From contig NZ_JAKCPW010000023.1 of NCBI RefSeq assembly GCF_021440085.1, positions 1-64,000 of the forward strand: 64,000 nt of DNA. The letters run 5' to 3'. Source of the stretch: Dyadobacter sp. CY261. GTDB taxonomy: Bacteria; Bacteroidota; Bacteroidia; Cytophagales; Spirosomataceae. This document shows, piece after piece, positions 34,618-42,465 of the stretch. Both the position numbers and the translations under genes were made by a program. The first letter of the stretch is position 1, and every line of letters starts with the position of its first letter. The notes under the pieces were generated by a model. The model did not search any database. It worked only from the letters and a program-made list of their open reading frames with translations, and was not told the origin of the DNA.

Positions 34618-34938
34618 ATGGAAAAGAGGCGAAAGCAAACAGAGGAGGGATCGGCATTATTCACGCATCAACTAGTCACTTTGGCGGATCTGGAAAAATT
34701 TAAGGAGCAAATGCTCTCCGAAATGAGACGGCTGCTTGCAGGTGGAGGAACTCAGCTATCCAAGCAATGGCTCAAATCTCGGGAGGTTAGGAAGTTACTC
34801 GATGTTTCGCCCGGCAAGCTGCATGCCATGCGCGCAAGTCGTCAGCTCACCTTTATGCGGATTGGCGGTGTGATCTATTACGATCGAACAGACATTGACA
34901 AGATGTTCGAAAAGTTTAAAACTGCTGCGGTCAAATGA
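34618..34938 (+). CDS. HTH_17 (excisionase/MerR-type) DNA-binding protein
   Basis: 106 aa from ATG 34618; an upstream in-frame ATG at 34585 lies in the repeat. Residues ~45-100 form the winged HTH: W-L-K-S-R-E-V-R-K-L-L-D-V-S, L-H-A-M-R-A-S-R-Q-L, F-M-R-I-G-G-V-I-Y-Y-D-R-T-D-I. A helical N-terminus (L-E-K-F-K-E-Q-M-L) precedes it. Proteins of this type sit in most Bacteroidota mobile elements, as excision or replication factors. It overlaps the next gene by 4 nt (ATGA). Confidence 0.85.
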   Translation: MEKRRKQTEEGSALFTHQLVTLADLEKFKEQMLSEMRRLLAGGGTQLSKQWLKSREVRKLLDVSPGKLHAMRASRQLTFMRIGGVIYYDRTDIDKMFEKFKTAAVK

Positions 34939-35144
34939 AGCAAAAAAGATTGTTATCTGGCTTTGGAAGCCAATGTCCCCCTGACGAAATCCACGTCAGG
35001 GTTTATTTTTTGCAGCAAGGCTCGACTCCCGAGGATTCTTCAATATTTTTCAACCACTACGGGGCGAAGGGGTGGGCAAATGCAAGTGGTCGTATGCTCC
35101 GGAATTGGAAAAGACTTGCCTGGACATGGATATTTTACAAGTAG
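34935..35144 (+). CDS. Small mobile-element protein with FF-x-x-Y...GW...W motif
   Basis: 69 aa. P-D-E-I-H-V-R-V-Y-F-L-Q-Q-G, then S-I-F-F-N-H-Y-G-A-K-G-W-A and M-L-R-N-W-K-R-L-A-W-T-W-I match a short C-terminal module seen in many Bacteroidota element proteins (F-F-x-x-Y-x-x-x-G-W ... M-x-x-W-x-x-x-x-x-x-W). The ATGA overlap with the HTH_17 gene supports a real gene. Function unknown, probably replication or excision. A hairpin with a T-rich tail (34979-35011) lies within its 5' part. Confidence 0.65.
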   Translation: MKQKRLLSGFGSQCPPDEIHVRVYFLQQGSTPEDSSIFFNHYGAKGWANASGRMLRNWKRLAWTWIFYK

Positions 35145-35286
35145 TGCTCTCCCTTGCGTATTCGTTGCTAACTTCTCGATCACGAAAAGGTAAAAATTGA
35201 CACTCAAAGCACCGTTGTAGGATCGAGAATTTTTCAGAACTTCATTCTTTCAATACTATTTGCTTTTTGGGCTAGGTTGGAAGCCT

Positions 35287-36507
35287 TCAAATTGTACGCC
35301 TCATACTTTTTTTCAGCGCATAACACCCTATCGCCCCTGAAATCACTAAACACCCGATCCCAGTCATGAGGATAATTTTGAAATCAATAAAATCAGCAAG
35401 GTAACCCCAGCCACCAGCCATAACTGCCCCGCCTGCGGCCAGCGCTATCGATATGATGGCAAAAATACGAGCATAGTCTTTGCTGCCAAAAACCGAACGC
35501 ACCAGCAGAGCCGTTTCGACAGTCACACCCGCATATGCCCAGCCAAACAGGAAAGCACCAATTAGCATGAATGCAATGTTGTCTTGGCCTGTAAGCAAAA
35601 ACACAAATCCGAGAACGCCAAGTCCTGTGGAAGCTAACACCCCTATAAGAGAGCTTTTATCATTAATCAAACCTAAGGCCACCTTACCAACGGTAACCCC
35701 AAGCATTACCGAAGATGCTACCAAGGCGGATTGTTCTACTGAAAATCCGGAATTGGTAATATAAGTAGGCAGGAATAAATTCAGTGTTGAAACTGAAATC
35801 ATAAAAAAAGCAAACACAAGTAGCAGATAGAAGACAGGGTTTTTGATAGCTTCCCCAAATGCGATCCCTGTCCTTAATCCGTCGTTTTGTTGCTGATCAC
35901 TTCCAAAAGGAGCTAAACCCATGTCCTTCGGATGGTTACGCAGTAACAATGCAAGCACTGGGGTAACTATTAACAAAATGACAATCCCGAAGATCAGGTA
36001 GGTATTTCTCCAGCCGAATTCCGCGATTAAACGACCGGCGAGTGGATTGAATAATACCCCACCCACACCCGAGGCAGCGCTGCACAGGCCGATGAAAAAA
36101 CCGACCCTGACCTTAAACCATCGATTAATTAAAACAGGATAGCTGAGATATAAAAGGAAAGCGAGCGCCACACCGATCAACGTTCCTGCCGCATAGAACT
36201 GCCAAACAGCAGAGAATGTCGACATACCGATGTATACCAATCCCAAAATCCCGGAACTGATCGTGAGCAACCATCTTGCACTAAACTTATCCATCATCCT
36301 TCCTGCAAGTGAAAGCATTAGGAAGGATAATGCATAAATGAAGGTCATATAAAGTCCGAAATCTCCAACAGAAACGCCAAGGTCAGAACTCACAGGTTTG
36401 TAGAAAATGCCAGCGCAGCTCATGACTAGTCCGATATCCACCCCCATGATTAGACAGCAGCAAATTACGATCACATAGCTATAGTGAAATTTGGTGGTGC
36501 CGATCAT
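35287..36507 (-). CDS. MFS transporter (OFA / monocarboxylate-like)
   Basis: 406 aa, 12 predicted transmembrane helices. The loop R-M-M-D-K-F-S-A-R (MFS motif A form) and the W-F-K-V-R-V-G-F-F-I-G-L-C-S-A-A-S-G-V-G segment resemble the oxalate/formate antiporter group, so an organic acid or small carboxylate substrate is plausible. It overlaps the SDR gene by 4 nt and is the second gene of an operon preceded by operator site 1. It may import the substrate or export the product of the SDR. Confidence 0.85.
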   Translation of the reverse strand: MIGTTKFHYSYVIVICCCLIMGVDIGLVMSCAGIFYKPVSSDLGVSVGDFGLYMTFIYALSFLMLSLAGRMMDKFSARWLLTISSGILGLVYIGMSTFSAVWQFYAAGTLIGVALAFLLYLSYPVLINRWFKVRVGFFIGLCSAASGVGGVLFNPLAGRLIAEFGWRNTYLIFGIVILLIVTPVLALLLRNHPKDMGLAPFGSDQQQNDGLRTGIAFGEAIKNPVFYLLLVFAFFMISVSTLNLFLPTYITNSGFSVEQSALVASSVMLGVTVGKVALGLINDKSSLIGVLASTGLGVLGFVFLLTGQDNIAFMLIGAFLFGWAYAGVTVETALLVRSVFGSKDYARIFAIISIALAAGGAVMAGGWGYLADFIDFKIILMTGIGCLVISGAIGCYALKKSMRRTI

Positions 36508-37352
36508 GACTGATTCATTTCGGGTTGAAGTGGGCCGTAGAAGTAGGATGCAGTGGCACCACCATCGATCAGAAAATCAGCGCCAGTAATGAATGCACCC
36601 TGTTCTGACATTAGCAACTCGGCAACATTAGCAACTTCATCTGCGATGCCTGGGCGACCGGCTGGCGATTTGGCAAACATATTTTTGTAAAAATCACCTC
36701 TCGGACCACTGAACTCGTCCAGGGCTAGTGGTGTGACGATAATTCCCGGCGAAATGGAATTGATGCGTGCACCTCGTTCGCCCCACTTTACTGCTTCCGC
36801 CATCACGCGTTTGACGTTGCAACGTTTCGCCATCTGGTAGGCGTGAAGCGTATCTTTGATATTCTCCGGTTTGAGTATTTCCAGTTTCAGCAATTCTTCG
36901 ACAGGAGTTAATGCCAACAATCTGTCTTCGTCCGGCGTAAGTGCGGACATTCTGTGACCAGATTGGCTAGAAATCGTGACGCCCGAGCCACCTTTTTTGA
37001 TCACTTTGCCAAACTCTTCCAGCAACACCGAAGTTCCGTACAAGTCGACTGCCAGAATGTGTTCTTTGGTAGACTGACTGGGAGATAATCCAGCCGCATT
37101 GATTAGCATAGAAATTTCCCCTTCTTTCGTTGCCGCTGCAATGAGGTCAAGGATGGATTCTTTGGACGAAATATCCACTTTGAACGGAACCGCGTCAAAG
37201 CCAGCTTCTTTCAATGTTTTGACAATTGCCTCCGCATTCTCGAATTTCCAGTCGGCTACAAAAATTCTGTTTCCGTAAGCCATCCTTCTGGCGATCGCCA
37301 TTCCAATCTGGCCAGCGCCTGTAAGTACGATAATATCTTTTGTTGTGCTCAT
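36504..37352 (-). CDS. SDR-family oxidoreductase
   Basis: 282 aa. The NAD(P) motif T-G-A-G-Q-I-G lies at ~11-17, the N-A-A-G motif near residue 87, catalytic Ser in T-I-S-S-Q-S-G (~128), and Y-Q-M-A-K gives the catalytic Tyr/Lys (~172-176). Ends with D-F-L-I-D-G-G-A. Substrate unknown. It is the first gene of the SDR-MFS operon; its predicted -7 box is 37412-37419, giving a ~50-nt leader, with the AraC-type operator just upstream. Confidence 0.88.
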   Translation of the reverse strand: MSTTKDIIVLTGAGQIGMAIARRMAYGNRIFVADWKFENAEAIVKTLKEAGFDAVPFKVDISSKESILDLIAAATKEGEISMLINAAGLSPSQSTKEHILAVDLYGTSVLLEEFGKVIKKGGSGVTISSQSGHRMSALTPDEDRLLALTPVEELLKLEILKPENIKDTLHAYQMAKRCNVKRVMAEAVKWGERGARINSISPGIIVTPLALDEFSGPRGDFYKNMFAKSPAGRPGIADEVANVAELLMSEQGAFITGADFLIDGGATASYFYGPLQPEMNQS

Positions 37353-37445
37353 GATTTTATGTTTTAAGCTGATAATGTGGTTGCTGTTAATGTCAGCAAA
37401 ATATCATGGCACAAACTTCGTCGCATTCCTTGATGAACCGGTTAT

Positions 37446-37477
37446 ACTGATTACGGTTTGAATTACCAATATTACCG
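37446..37477 (-). promoter_or_regulatory. AraC-type operator site 1 (SDR-MFS operon)
   Basis: On the gene strand: CGGTAATATTGGTA, 7 nt, CCGTAATCAGT. The GTAAT half-sites are 21 bp apart in direct orientation. Exactly 26 nt downstream is GAAGTTTG (37419-37412), a Bacteroidota-like -7 box. It is one of five copies in this window with identical geometry. Confidence 0.8.
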
Positions 37478-37538
37478 ACGCAGCTTATTAGTTGCCAAAG
37501 GTTCGAACTGTTCCCAATACGAGATGCCTGAGCTATAT

Positions 37539-37570
37539 CAGTAAAAATGGTAAGGATTGCAGTAATTAGT
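37539..37570 (+). promoter_or_regulatory. AraC-type operator site 5 (SnoaL-like gene)
   Basis: CAGTAAAAATGGTA, 7 nt, CAGTAATTAGT. It matches the strict consensus at 19 of 25 fixed positions. The -7 box GACCTTTG is at 37597-37604, again 26 nt after the site. It is back to back with site 1, so one region drives both divergent units. Confidence 0.75.
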
Positions 37571-37608
37571 ATAACCTCCTCTAAATGAATGAGGACGACC
37601 TTTGCGTA

Positions 37609-38064
37609 ATGAAACACATCCTTTTAACAATATTCATTTTTGGCGGCTCAATTGCTGTGACAGCTCAAAACAGAAAACCGGCAATGGAACAAAATACAAG
37701 AAACGACGAAGACGCAGTGCTTGCCGCAGTGAGGCAATTAGCCCAGCTCATGATAGCAAGGGATACTGTGTCTATGAATGATATTTTGGACGAGCATTAT
37801 ACGCTGACCCACATGACAGGATACGTCCAGCCAAAAAAAGAATGGTTCGGCGAAGTGCAAAAAGAGACCATGAAGTATTATTCTGCTGAAGAGGTCGCTC
37901 ATGATGTAAAGTTGAATCGCGATAATGCCGAAGTAACCGTGAAGAACAGGGTTGATGCCCGCATTTGGGGCAGCAGGAACACATGGCGTTTGCAGCAGAA
38001 AATGACGCTGGAAAAACGTAATGGAAAGTGGATCATTTTACAATCAGTTGCTTCTACTTTTTGA
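37609..38064 (+). CDS. Exported SnoaL/DUF4440-like protein (NTF2 fold)
   Basis: 151 aa from ATG 37609, which starts directly with a signal peptide (K-H-I-L-L-T-I-F-I-F-G-G ... T-A-Q); the ATG at 37585 would add 8 odd residues and lies upstream of the predicted -7 box. Mature part: E-D-A-V-L-A-A-V-R-Q-L ... L-D-E-H-Y-T-L-T-H-M-T-G ... G-K-W-I-I-L-Q-S-V-A is the NTF2-like cone fold. It could bind or isomerise a small molecule in the periplasm. The promoter placement implies a leaderless or near-leaderless transcript. Confidence 0.8.
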   Translation: MKHILLTIFIFGGSIAVTAQNRKPAMEQNTRNDEDAVLAAVRQLAQLMIARDTVSMNDILDEHYTLTHMTGYVQPKKEWFGEVQKETMKYYSAEEVAHDVKLNRDNAEVTVKNRVDARIWGSRNTWRLQQKMTLEKRNGKWIILQSVASTF

Positions 38065-38211
38065 GGCACTTGAATTAAAAAATATACCACATTTTTACAC
38101 GTTCAGCGACGTTTTCGCGTATTAATATTTTGAACAAACCAACATCAGCACGCATGGCATAATTGTACGTTTCTATTTGGATTTAATTTTTAACCTGATC
38201 CGTACAGTTAC

Positions 38212-39405
38212 ATGTCGCGATACTTGTCCTTCTCTCTTACTAATACATTTCTGTTCGGTTTTGCGCTCCTCGGGTGTCAGACCGACGATGAATTGGAGCC
38301 TGAATTTTCGGCCGATTGCCTGGTAGCAGCTTCTGCAAACAGGGGCCAGGTCGTTTCGGGGGCTTATATTGTCACTTACCAGCCTGTACAACCACTGCCG
38401 AATGCTTCCACGGCACGCGTAGCCGCAGCGGAAGCACTTACTGGACAGTTTTTGAATGGCAAAAGAATAGCCAATGCGCAAGCAGAGGTTCTTGCCGCGG
38501 GTGAGCAGACTACTTTCCTGGCACATTTGACGGAGGCGGAGTCGGAGGCGCTGCGACATGATCCATCTGTAACGATTGTGGAACCCGACAGGATCATGTC
38601 TATTTGTAGTTGTGTCGATGTTGCTACCACATCCACGCTGACTTGGAATGTATCTCAGACAGGGTACGGTCGCGGGGATTTGCAGACAACCAAAACTGCC
38701 TGGATCATAGATACCGGCATTGATCTCGACCACCCTGATCTGAATGTGGATGCCGCACGAAGTAGATCGTTTATCAGCGGACAGACTTCTGCGGATGATG
38801 AAAATGGCCACGGCACGCACGTAGCGGGGATAATCGGCGCAGTCAACAATACCATTGGCATTACTGGAATAGCTTCCGGCGCCTCGTTAGTTGCGCTGCG
38901 GGTATTGGACGATGAGGGAGAAGGCAGACTTTCGGGGATTATTCAGGCAGTGAATTACGTAATACAGAATGGCAAGGCGGGCGATGTCGTTAATCTGAGC
39001 CTGGGCGGCGAAGGAATATCAACGACACTTGAAAGAACAATTCTTCAGGCAGCTAATGCCGGGATATTATTTGCTATCGCGGCCGGAAATGATAATAAAG
39101 ACGTTGCAAGCTATTCCCCTGCTCGGGTTAATCATGCCAATGTTTTTACGGTTTCCGCAATGGACCAGAACAACCGTTTTGCTTCATTTTCAAATTACGG
39201 AAGCAGCGTTGATATCTGTGCTTATGGAGTGCGGATCAGATCAACGTATTCAGGAGGGCGTTATGCCACTTTGAGTGGCACTTCCATGGCTGCCCCGCAT
39301 GTTGCGGGTTTATTACTGATACGAGGTGCCAACTTACCCATGCACGGCACGGTGTCCGGCGACCGCGATGCTGTATCAGATCCTATGTTAGGGGAGATTC
39401 AGTAA
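38212..39405 (+). CDS. S8-family subtilisin-like serine protease (lipoprotein)
   Basis: 397 aa. Lipobox A-L-L-G-C22. An I9-type inhibitor propeptide spans ~47-127 (S-G-A-Y-I-V-T-Y ... V-T-I-V-E-P-D). The catalytic domain has D167 (I-I-D-T-G-I-D), H200 (N-G-H-G-T-H-V-A-G), oxyanion Asn in A-A-G-N-D-N (~293) and S358 (G-T-S-M-A-A-P-H). Complete triad, so active. Cell-surface or periplasmic protein turnover. It is followed by a perfect terminator shared with the convergent alcohol dehydrogenase. Confidence 0.92.
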   Translation: MSRYLSFSLTNTFLFGFALLGCQTDDELEPEFSADCLVAASANRGQVVSGAYIVTYQPVQPLPNASTARVAAAEALTGQFLNGKRIANAQAEVLAAGEQTTFLAHLTEAESEALRHDPSVTIVEPDRIMSICSCVDVATTSTLTWNVSQTGYGRGDLQTTKTAWIIDTGIDLDHPDLNVDAARSRSFISGQTSADDENGHGTHVAGIIGAVNNTIGITGIASGASLVALRVLDDEGEGRLSGIIQAVNYVIQNGKAGDVVNLSLGGEGISTTLERTILQAANAGILFAIAAGNDNKDVASYSPARVNHANVFTVSAMDQNNRFASFSNYGSSVDICAYGVRIRSTYSGGRYATLSGTSMAAPHVAGLLLIRGANLPMHGTVSGDRDAVSDPMLGEIQ

Positions 39406-39423
39406 TTATTAATTAGTATCCAG

Positions 39424-39465
39424 AATCAAAGCGGGGGAAGATTTTTATCTTCCCCCGCTTTGATT
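39424..39465. terminator. Bidirectional terminator between protease and alcohol dehydrogenase
   Basis: Perfect 19-bp stem (AATCAAAGCGGGGGAAGAT, 39424-39442, with its exact complement 39447-39465) around TTTT, 18 nt after the protease stop and 12 nt from the convergent dehydrogenase stop. Confidence 0.93.
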
Positions 39466-39477
39466 TGTTAGGTACTG

Positions 39478-40527
39478 CTAGCTGGCCAAAGATGCCATAT
39501 CAATCACAAAGCGGTATTTCACATCGCCTTTGTCAAGACGTTCGAATGCTGTGTTTACGTCCTGAATATCTATAATCTCACTCTCAGCAGTAATGTTGTG
39601 TTCGAAGCAGAAATCGAGCATTTCCTGTGTTTCGGCTATGCCCCCGATATTGGAACCGGCGAAACTTTTTCTTCCCATCACTACATTAAATGCCCCGATT
39701 TCCAGCGGTTGTGGAGGAAGCCCGACTAGCACGACTGTGCCATCGTGGCGAAGAAGACCCAGATACGTGTTCACATCATGCTTGGCCGAAACAGTATCGA
39801 TGATGAAATGCAGCTTATTGGTATAGGCTGCCATCGCATCGGCATCGCTCGATAACACAGCAAAGTCGGCACCCAGACGTTTGGCGTCTTCCACTTTACT
39901 TTCTGACGTCGTAAAAACAACCACTTCGGCACCCATTGCTTTGGCAATTTTGATTGCCACGTGGCCCAGACCACCGATTCCCAGCACACCTACTTTTTTG
40001 CCTGGCCCGGCGCCCCAGTGTTTCAGCGGCGAGTAAACGGTAATACCCGCGCAAAGTAGCGGAGCCGCAGCCGCCAGATTTTCGAAAGCAGGCATATTCA
40101 GCACATATCTTTCGTTACAGACATAGGTTTTCGAGAAGCCACCAAAAGTATGGCCGCCAGACACTTTATCAGGGCTGTTAAAGGAAAATGTTACACCTTC
40201 TTCGCAAAATTGCTCGATACCTTCATTACAATATTCACAATGGTCACAGCTATCAACAATACAGCCAATACCCGCCAGATCACCCACTTTGAAGTTTTTG
40301 ACATGGTTGCCAACTGCGGTTATTCGACCCAGGATTTCGTGGCCAGGAACGATGGGAGCAGGATATTGTCCAAAGTCGGCTTTTACCTGGTGCAGGTCGG
40401 AATGGCAAATTCCGCAAAACAATATTTCCATCTCGATATCATGTGGTTGCAGTTCTCTGCGCTCGATGGTGAGCTCGTGCAGGGGTGTTGACGGATTTTC
40501 GGTTCCGTAGGCTTTTACTTGTTGCAT
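39478..40527 (-). CDS. Zinc-dependent NAD(P) alcohol dehydrogenase (CAD/YahK type)
   Basis: 349 aa. Catalytic zinc site C41-H-S-D and G-H63-E; structural zinc cluster C94-x2-C97-x2-C100-x7-C108; Rossmann G-I-G-G-L-G-H (~180). These are the marks of cinnamyl-alcohol-dehydrogenase-type enzymes, which reduce aldehydes with NADPH. It is the last gene of the AKR-NmrA-ADH operon behind operator site 2, consistent with aldehyde detoxification. Confidence 0.9.
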   Translation of the reverse strand: MQQVKAYGTENPSTPLHELTIERRELQPHDIEMEILFCGICHSDLHQVKADFGQYPAPIVPGHEILGRITAVGNHVKNFKVGDLAGIGCIVDSCDHCEYCNEGIEQFCEEGVTFSFNSPDKVSGGHTFGGFSKTYVCNERYVLNMPAFENLAAAAPLLCAGITVYSPLKHWGAGPGKKVGVLGIGGLGHVAIKIAKAMGAEVVVFTTSESKVEDAKRLGADFAVLSSDADAMAAYTNKLHFIIDTVSAKHDVNTYLGLLRHDGTVVLVGLPPQPLEIGAFNVVMGRKSFAGSNIGGIAETQEMLDFCFEHNITAESEIIDIQDVNTAFERLDKGDVKYRFVIDMASLAS

Positions 40528-40573
40528 GATTGTCTAGTAGTTTAAATTTTAAATTAGTGGTAACCCAAAAACG

Positions 40574-41149
40574 CTATTCTGGCTTGCTGATTCCCAGGTT
40601 TTCGTTTTGATGCAAATCAGGATTCTCAACAATTTGCGCTACAAATGCGGCAATACTTTTTCGGGAAATAGCAGTACCTGATTCGGGCTCGCCTTTTTTA
40701 GTTAGTGCAAAGTCGATTTCATCATCGCTTGTAAACCAGTCAGGCCGCAGTATGGTGTAGGTCAACCCTGACTTTTCGATTATATCAGCCAGTTTTCTGT
40801 AAGGTCGCAGCACTGGCCGTAATGGTGTTTCATAAATGCCAATCGAACTGATCGCTATAATACGTCCGACACTTGTTTCCTGCATTGCCTTGACAATATT
40901 GCCAGACATAATTTCCAGGTTACCAGCCAGGTTTACATAAACTATTTCCTGTCCATCGATCGCTTGGCGAACGCTGAGAAAATCCATCGCATCGCCCTCA
41001 ATAACGGTTGTGCCTTGTTCAGCACCCTTGTGCAACCTCCGCCGGTTTCTAACAAATAATGTTAGTTGGATGCCTTCTAGCGCCTTGATTGCCTCAATTA
41101 CATATTGGGCAAGGCTCCCGCTTGCACCAATAATGATTACTTTCTTCAT
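40574..41149 (-). CDS. NAD(P)H-binding protein (NmrA/atypical SDR)
   Basis: 191 aa. N-terminal K-K-V-I-I-I-G-A-S-G-S-L-A dinucleotide site, then V-I-E-G-D-A-M-D, I-A-I-S-S-I-G-I-Y and T-I-L-R-P-D-W. This is the single-domain NAD(P)H-binding (PF13460-like) group, often reductases or redox sensors. It lies between the ADH (46 nt downstream) and an aldo/keto reductase (54 nt upstream), in one operon. Confidence 0.85.
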   Translation of the reverse strand: MKKVIIIGASGSLAQYVIEAIKALEGIQLTLFVRNRRRLHKGAEQGTTVIEGDAMDFLSVRQAIDGQEIVYVNLAGNLEIMSGNIVKAMQETSVGRIIAISSIGIYETPLRPVLRPYRKLADIIEKSGLTYTILRPDWFTSDDEIDFALTKKGEPESGTAISRKSIAAFVAQIVENPDLHQNENLGISKPE

Positions 41150-41203
41150 TTGTAGTTTGTTTAATTTCCTGTGGCTTGAATCACAACCGGGAAATAGGTC
41201 CTT

Positions 41204-42304
41204 TTATTTATTTACCTGCTGCGCTGACTGGCCGGTGTACCGGTCGCCCACGATTGTTATCTTGTTTAGATCCGCCGTTAATTGTCTCAACTCGTCGGGC
41301 GTGAACTCATAGTCCATTGCCCAAAGGTTTTCCTGCAAATGCGCGAGCTTGGTCGTTCCGGGAATGGGCACAATCCAGGGTTTCTGTTCTAGCAGCCACG
41401 CCAGTGCAACCTGAGCAGCCGATAGTCCGCATTGGTTGCCGAAACTTGTAAGTGTATCGATCATCACCCAGTTGGCCTTGATCGCATCGGGCTGATAGCG
41501 GGGCAGCGTCGGACGGTTGTCGTTGGCCGGGTTGTATTTGGTATGTTCGGTAATGTATCCAGAAAGAAAACCGCGGCTCAGCGGACTGTATGGCACAAAA
41601 CCAATCCCGAGCTCTTCGCAGACTTTGATGACGTCTTGTTCCGGCTGGCGTGTCATTAAAGAATATTCGCTTTGCAGAGCGGTCAGTGGCTGCACGGCGT
41701 GGGCTTTCCGGATGGTTTCAGCATTGGCTTCACTCATCCCGAAATGCTTGACCTTTCCTTCTTTGATTAGATCCCTAACCGTACCTGCCACATCCTCAAT
41801 CGGCACTTTCGGGTCGACGCGGTGCTGGTAAAGCAGGTCTATATAATCGGTTTTTAATCTTTTTAAGGATTGTTCGACCACTTCACGAACGTGTTTAGGG
41901 TCGCTGTTTGGCCCCACCAGCTTTCCGTCCTGGATGTTGAAGCCGAATTTGGTGCATAGCACAATATCTTTCCGCTTCGCACCCAGCGCCTCGCCGACCA
42001 ACTCCTCATTCCGGTAAGGCCCATAAGCTTCTGCGGTATCAAAGAAAGTGACACCCATATCCACAGCTTTGTGAATAAGGGAGACCATGTATTTTTTGTC
42101 GGGGATAAAACTGCGGTGATAGCTCATGCCCATGCAACCCAGTCCGATCGAGGAAACCTCGATTTTATTCTTACCCGTGCCCAGTGTCCGCGTTTTAGGT
42201 TTAGCGGACGGTTTCGCTGGCTGTGCATTTGACTGCACCGATGGCACGAATAGCCCTGCACCCAGTGCCGTCGTAGCTTTGATAAAATTTCTCCTGTTTT
42301 CCAT
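41204..42304 (-). CDS. Aldo/keto reductase with Tat-like signal
   Basis: 366 aa from ATG 42304; the longer frame to 42388 would run through operator site 2's promoter. The N-terminus N-R-R-N-F-I-K-A-T-T-A-L-G-A-G resembles a Tat signal, so the enzyme may be periplasmic. AKR fold: V-S-S-I-G-L-G-C-M-G-M-S, D-T-A-E-A-Y-G-P-Y (catalytic Asp/Tyr), Q-H-R-V-D-P-K-V-P, P-I-P-G-T-T-K. AKR13-like. Paralogous to the genes at 53534 and 54576. First gene of an operon with NmrA-like and ADH genes. Confidence 0.88.
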   Translation of the reverse strand: MENRRNFIKATTALGAGLFVPSVQSNAQPAKPSAKPKTRTLGTGKNKIEVSSIGLGCMGMSYHRSFIPDKKYMVSLIHKAVDMGVTFFDTAEAYGPYRNEELVGEALGAKRKDIVLCTKFGFNIQDGKLVGPNSDPKHVREVVEQSLKRLKTDYIDLLYQHRVDPKVPIEDVAGTVRDLIKEGKVKHFGMSEANAETIRKAHAVQPLTALQSEYSLMTRQPEQDVIKVCEELGIGFVPYSPLSRGFLSGYITEHTKYNPANDNRPTLPRYQPDAIKANWVMIDTLTSFGNQCGLSAAQVALAWLLEQKPWIVPIPGTTKLAHLQENLWAMDYEFTPDELRQLTADLNKITIVGDRYTGQSAQQVNK

Positions 42305-42364
42305 TTGTTCGTTGCTATGAATTGATAATGCAAATTTCAGTCGCTGCGGCCAGTCAAGTAGGAT

Positions 42365-42396
42365 ACAGATTACGGTTTTCGCTACCAATATTACCG
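42365..42396 (-). promoter_or_regulatory. AraC-type operator site 2 (AKR-NmrA-ADH operon / araC)
   Basis: On the minus strand: CGGTAATATTGGTA, 7 nt, CCGTAATCTGT. The -7 box GAAATTTG is at 42338-42331, 26 nt downstream. It lies in the divergent region between the AKR operon and the araC-type gene at 42466, so it may also serve autoregulation. Confidence 0.8.
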
Positions 42397-42465
42397 ATTC
42401 GCGAGCCTGGGCTTTTTGATGGCAAGTGTACTGCGTAACTTTAAGTCAGTAAATAATAAATGATT

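Noticed and set aside
34979..35011. Intrinsic terminator of the HTH_17 gene
   Set aside because: It has good structure, but it lies inside the 69-aa gene coupled by ATGA overlap, so it is listed as a possible attenuator rather than a terminator.
38173..38820. 215-aa minus-strand frame
   Set aside because: Shadow of the subtilase gene on the opposite strand, whose catalytic triad is intact.
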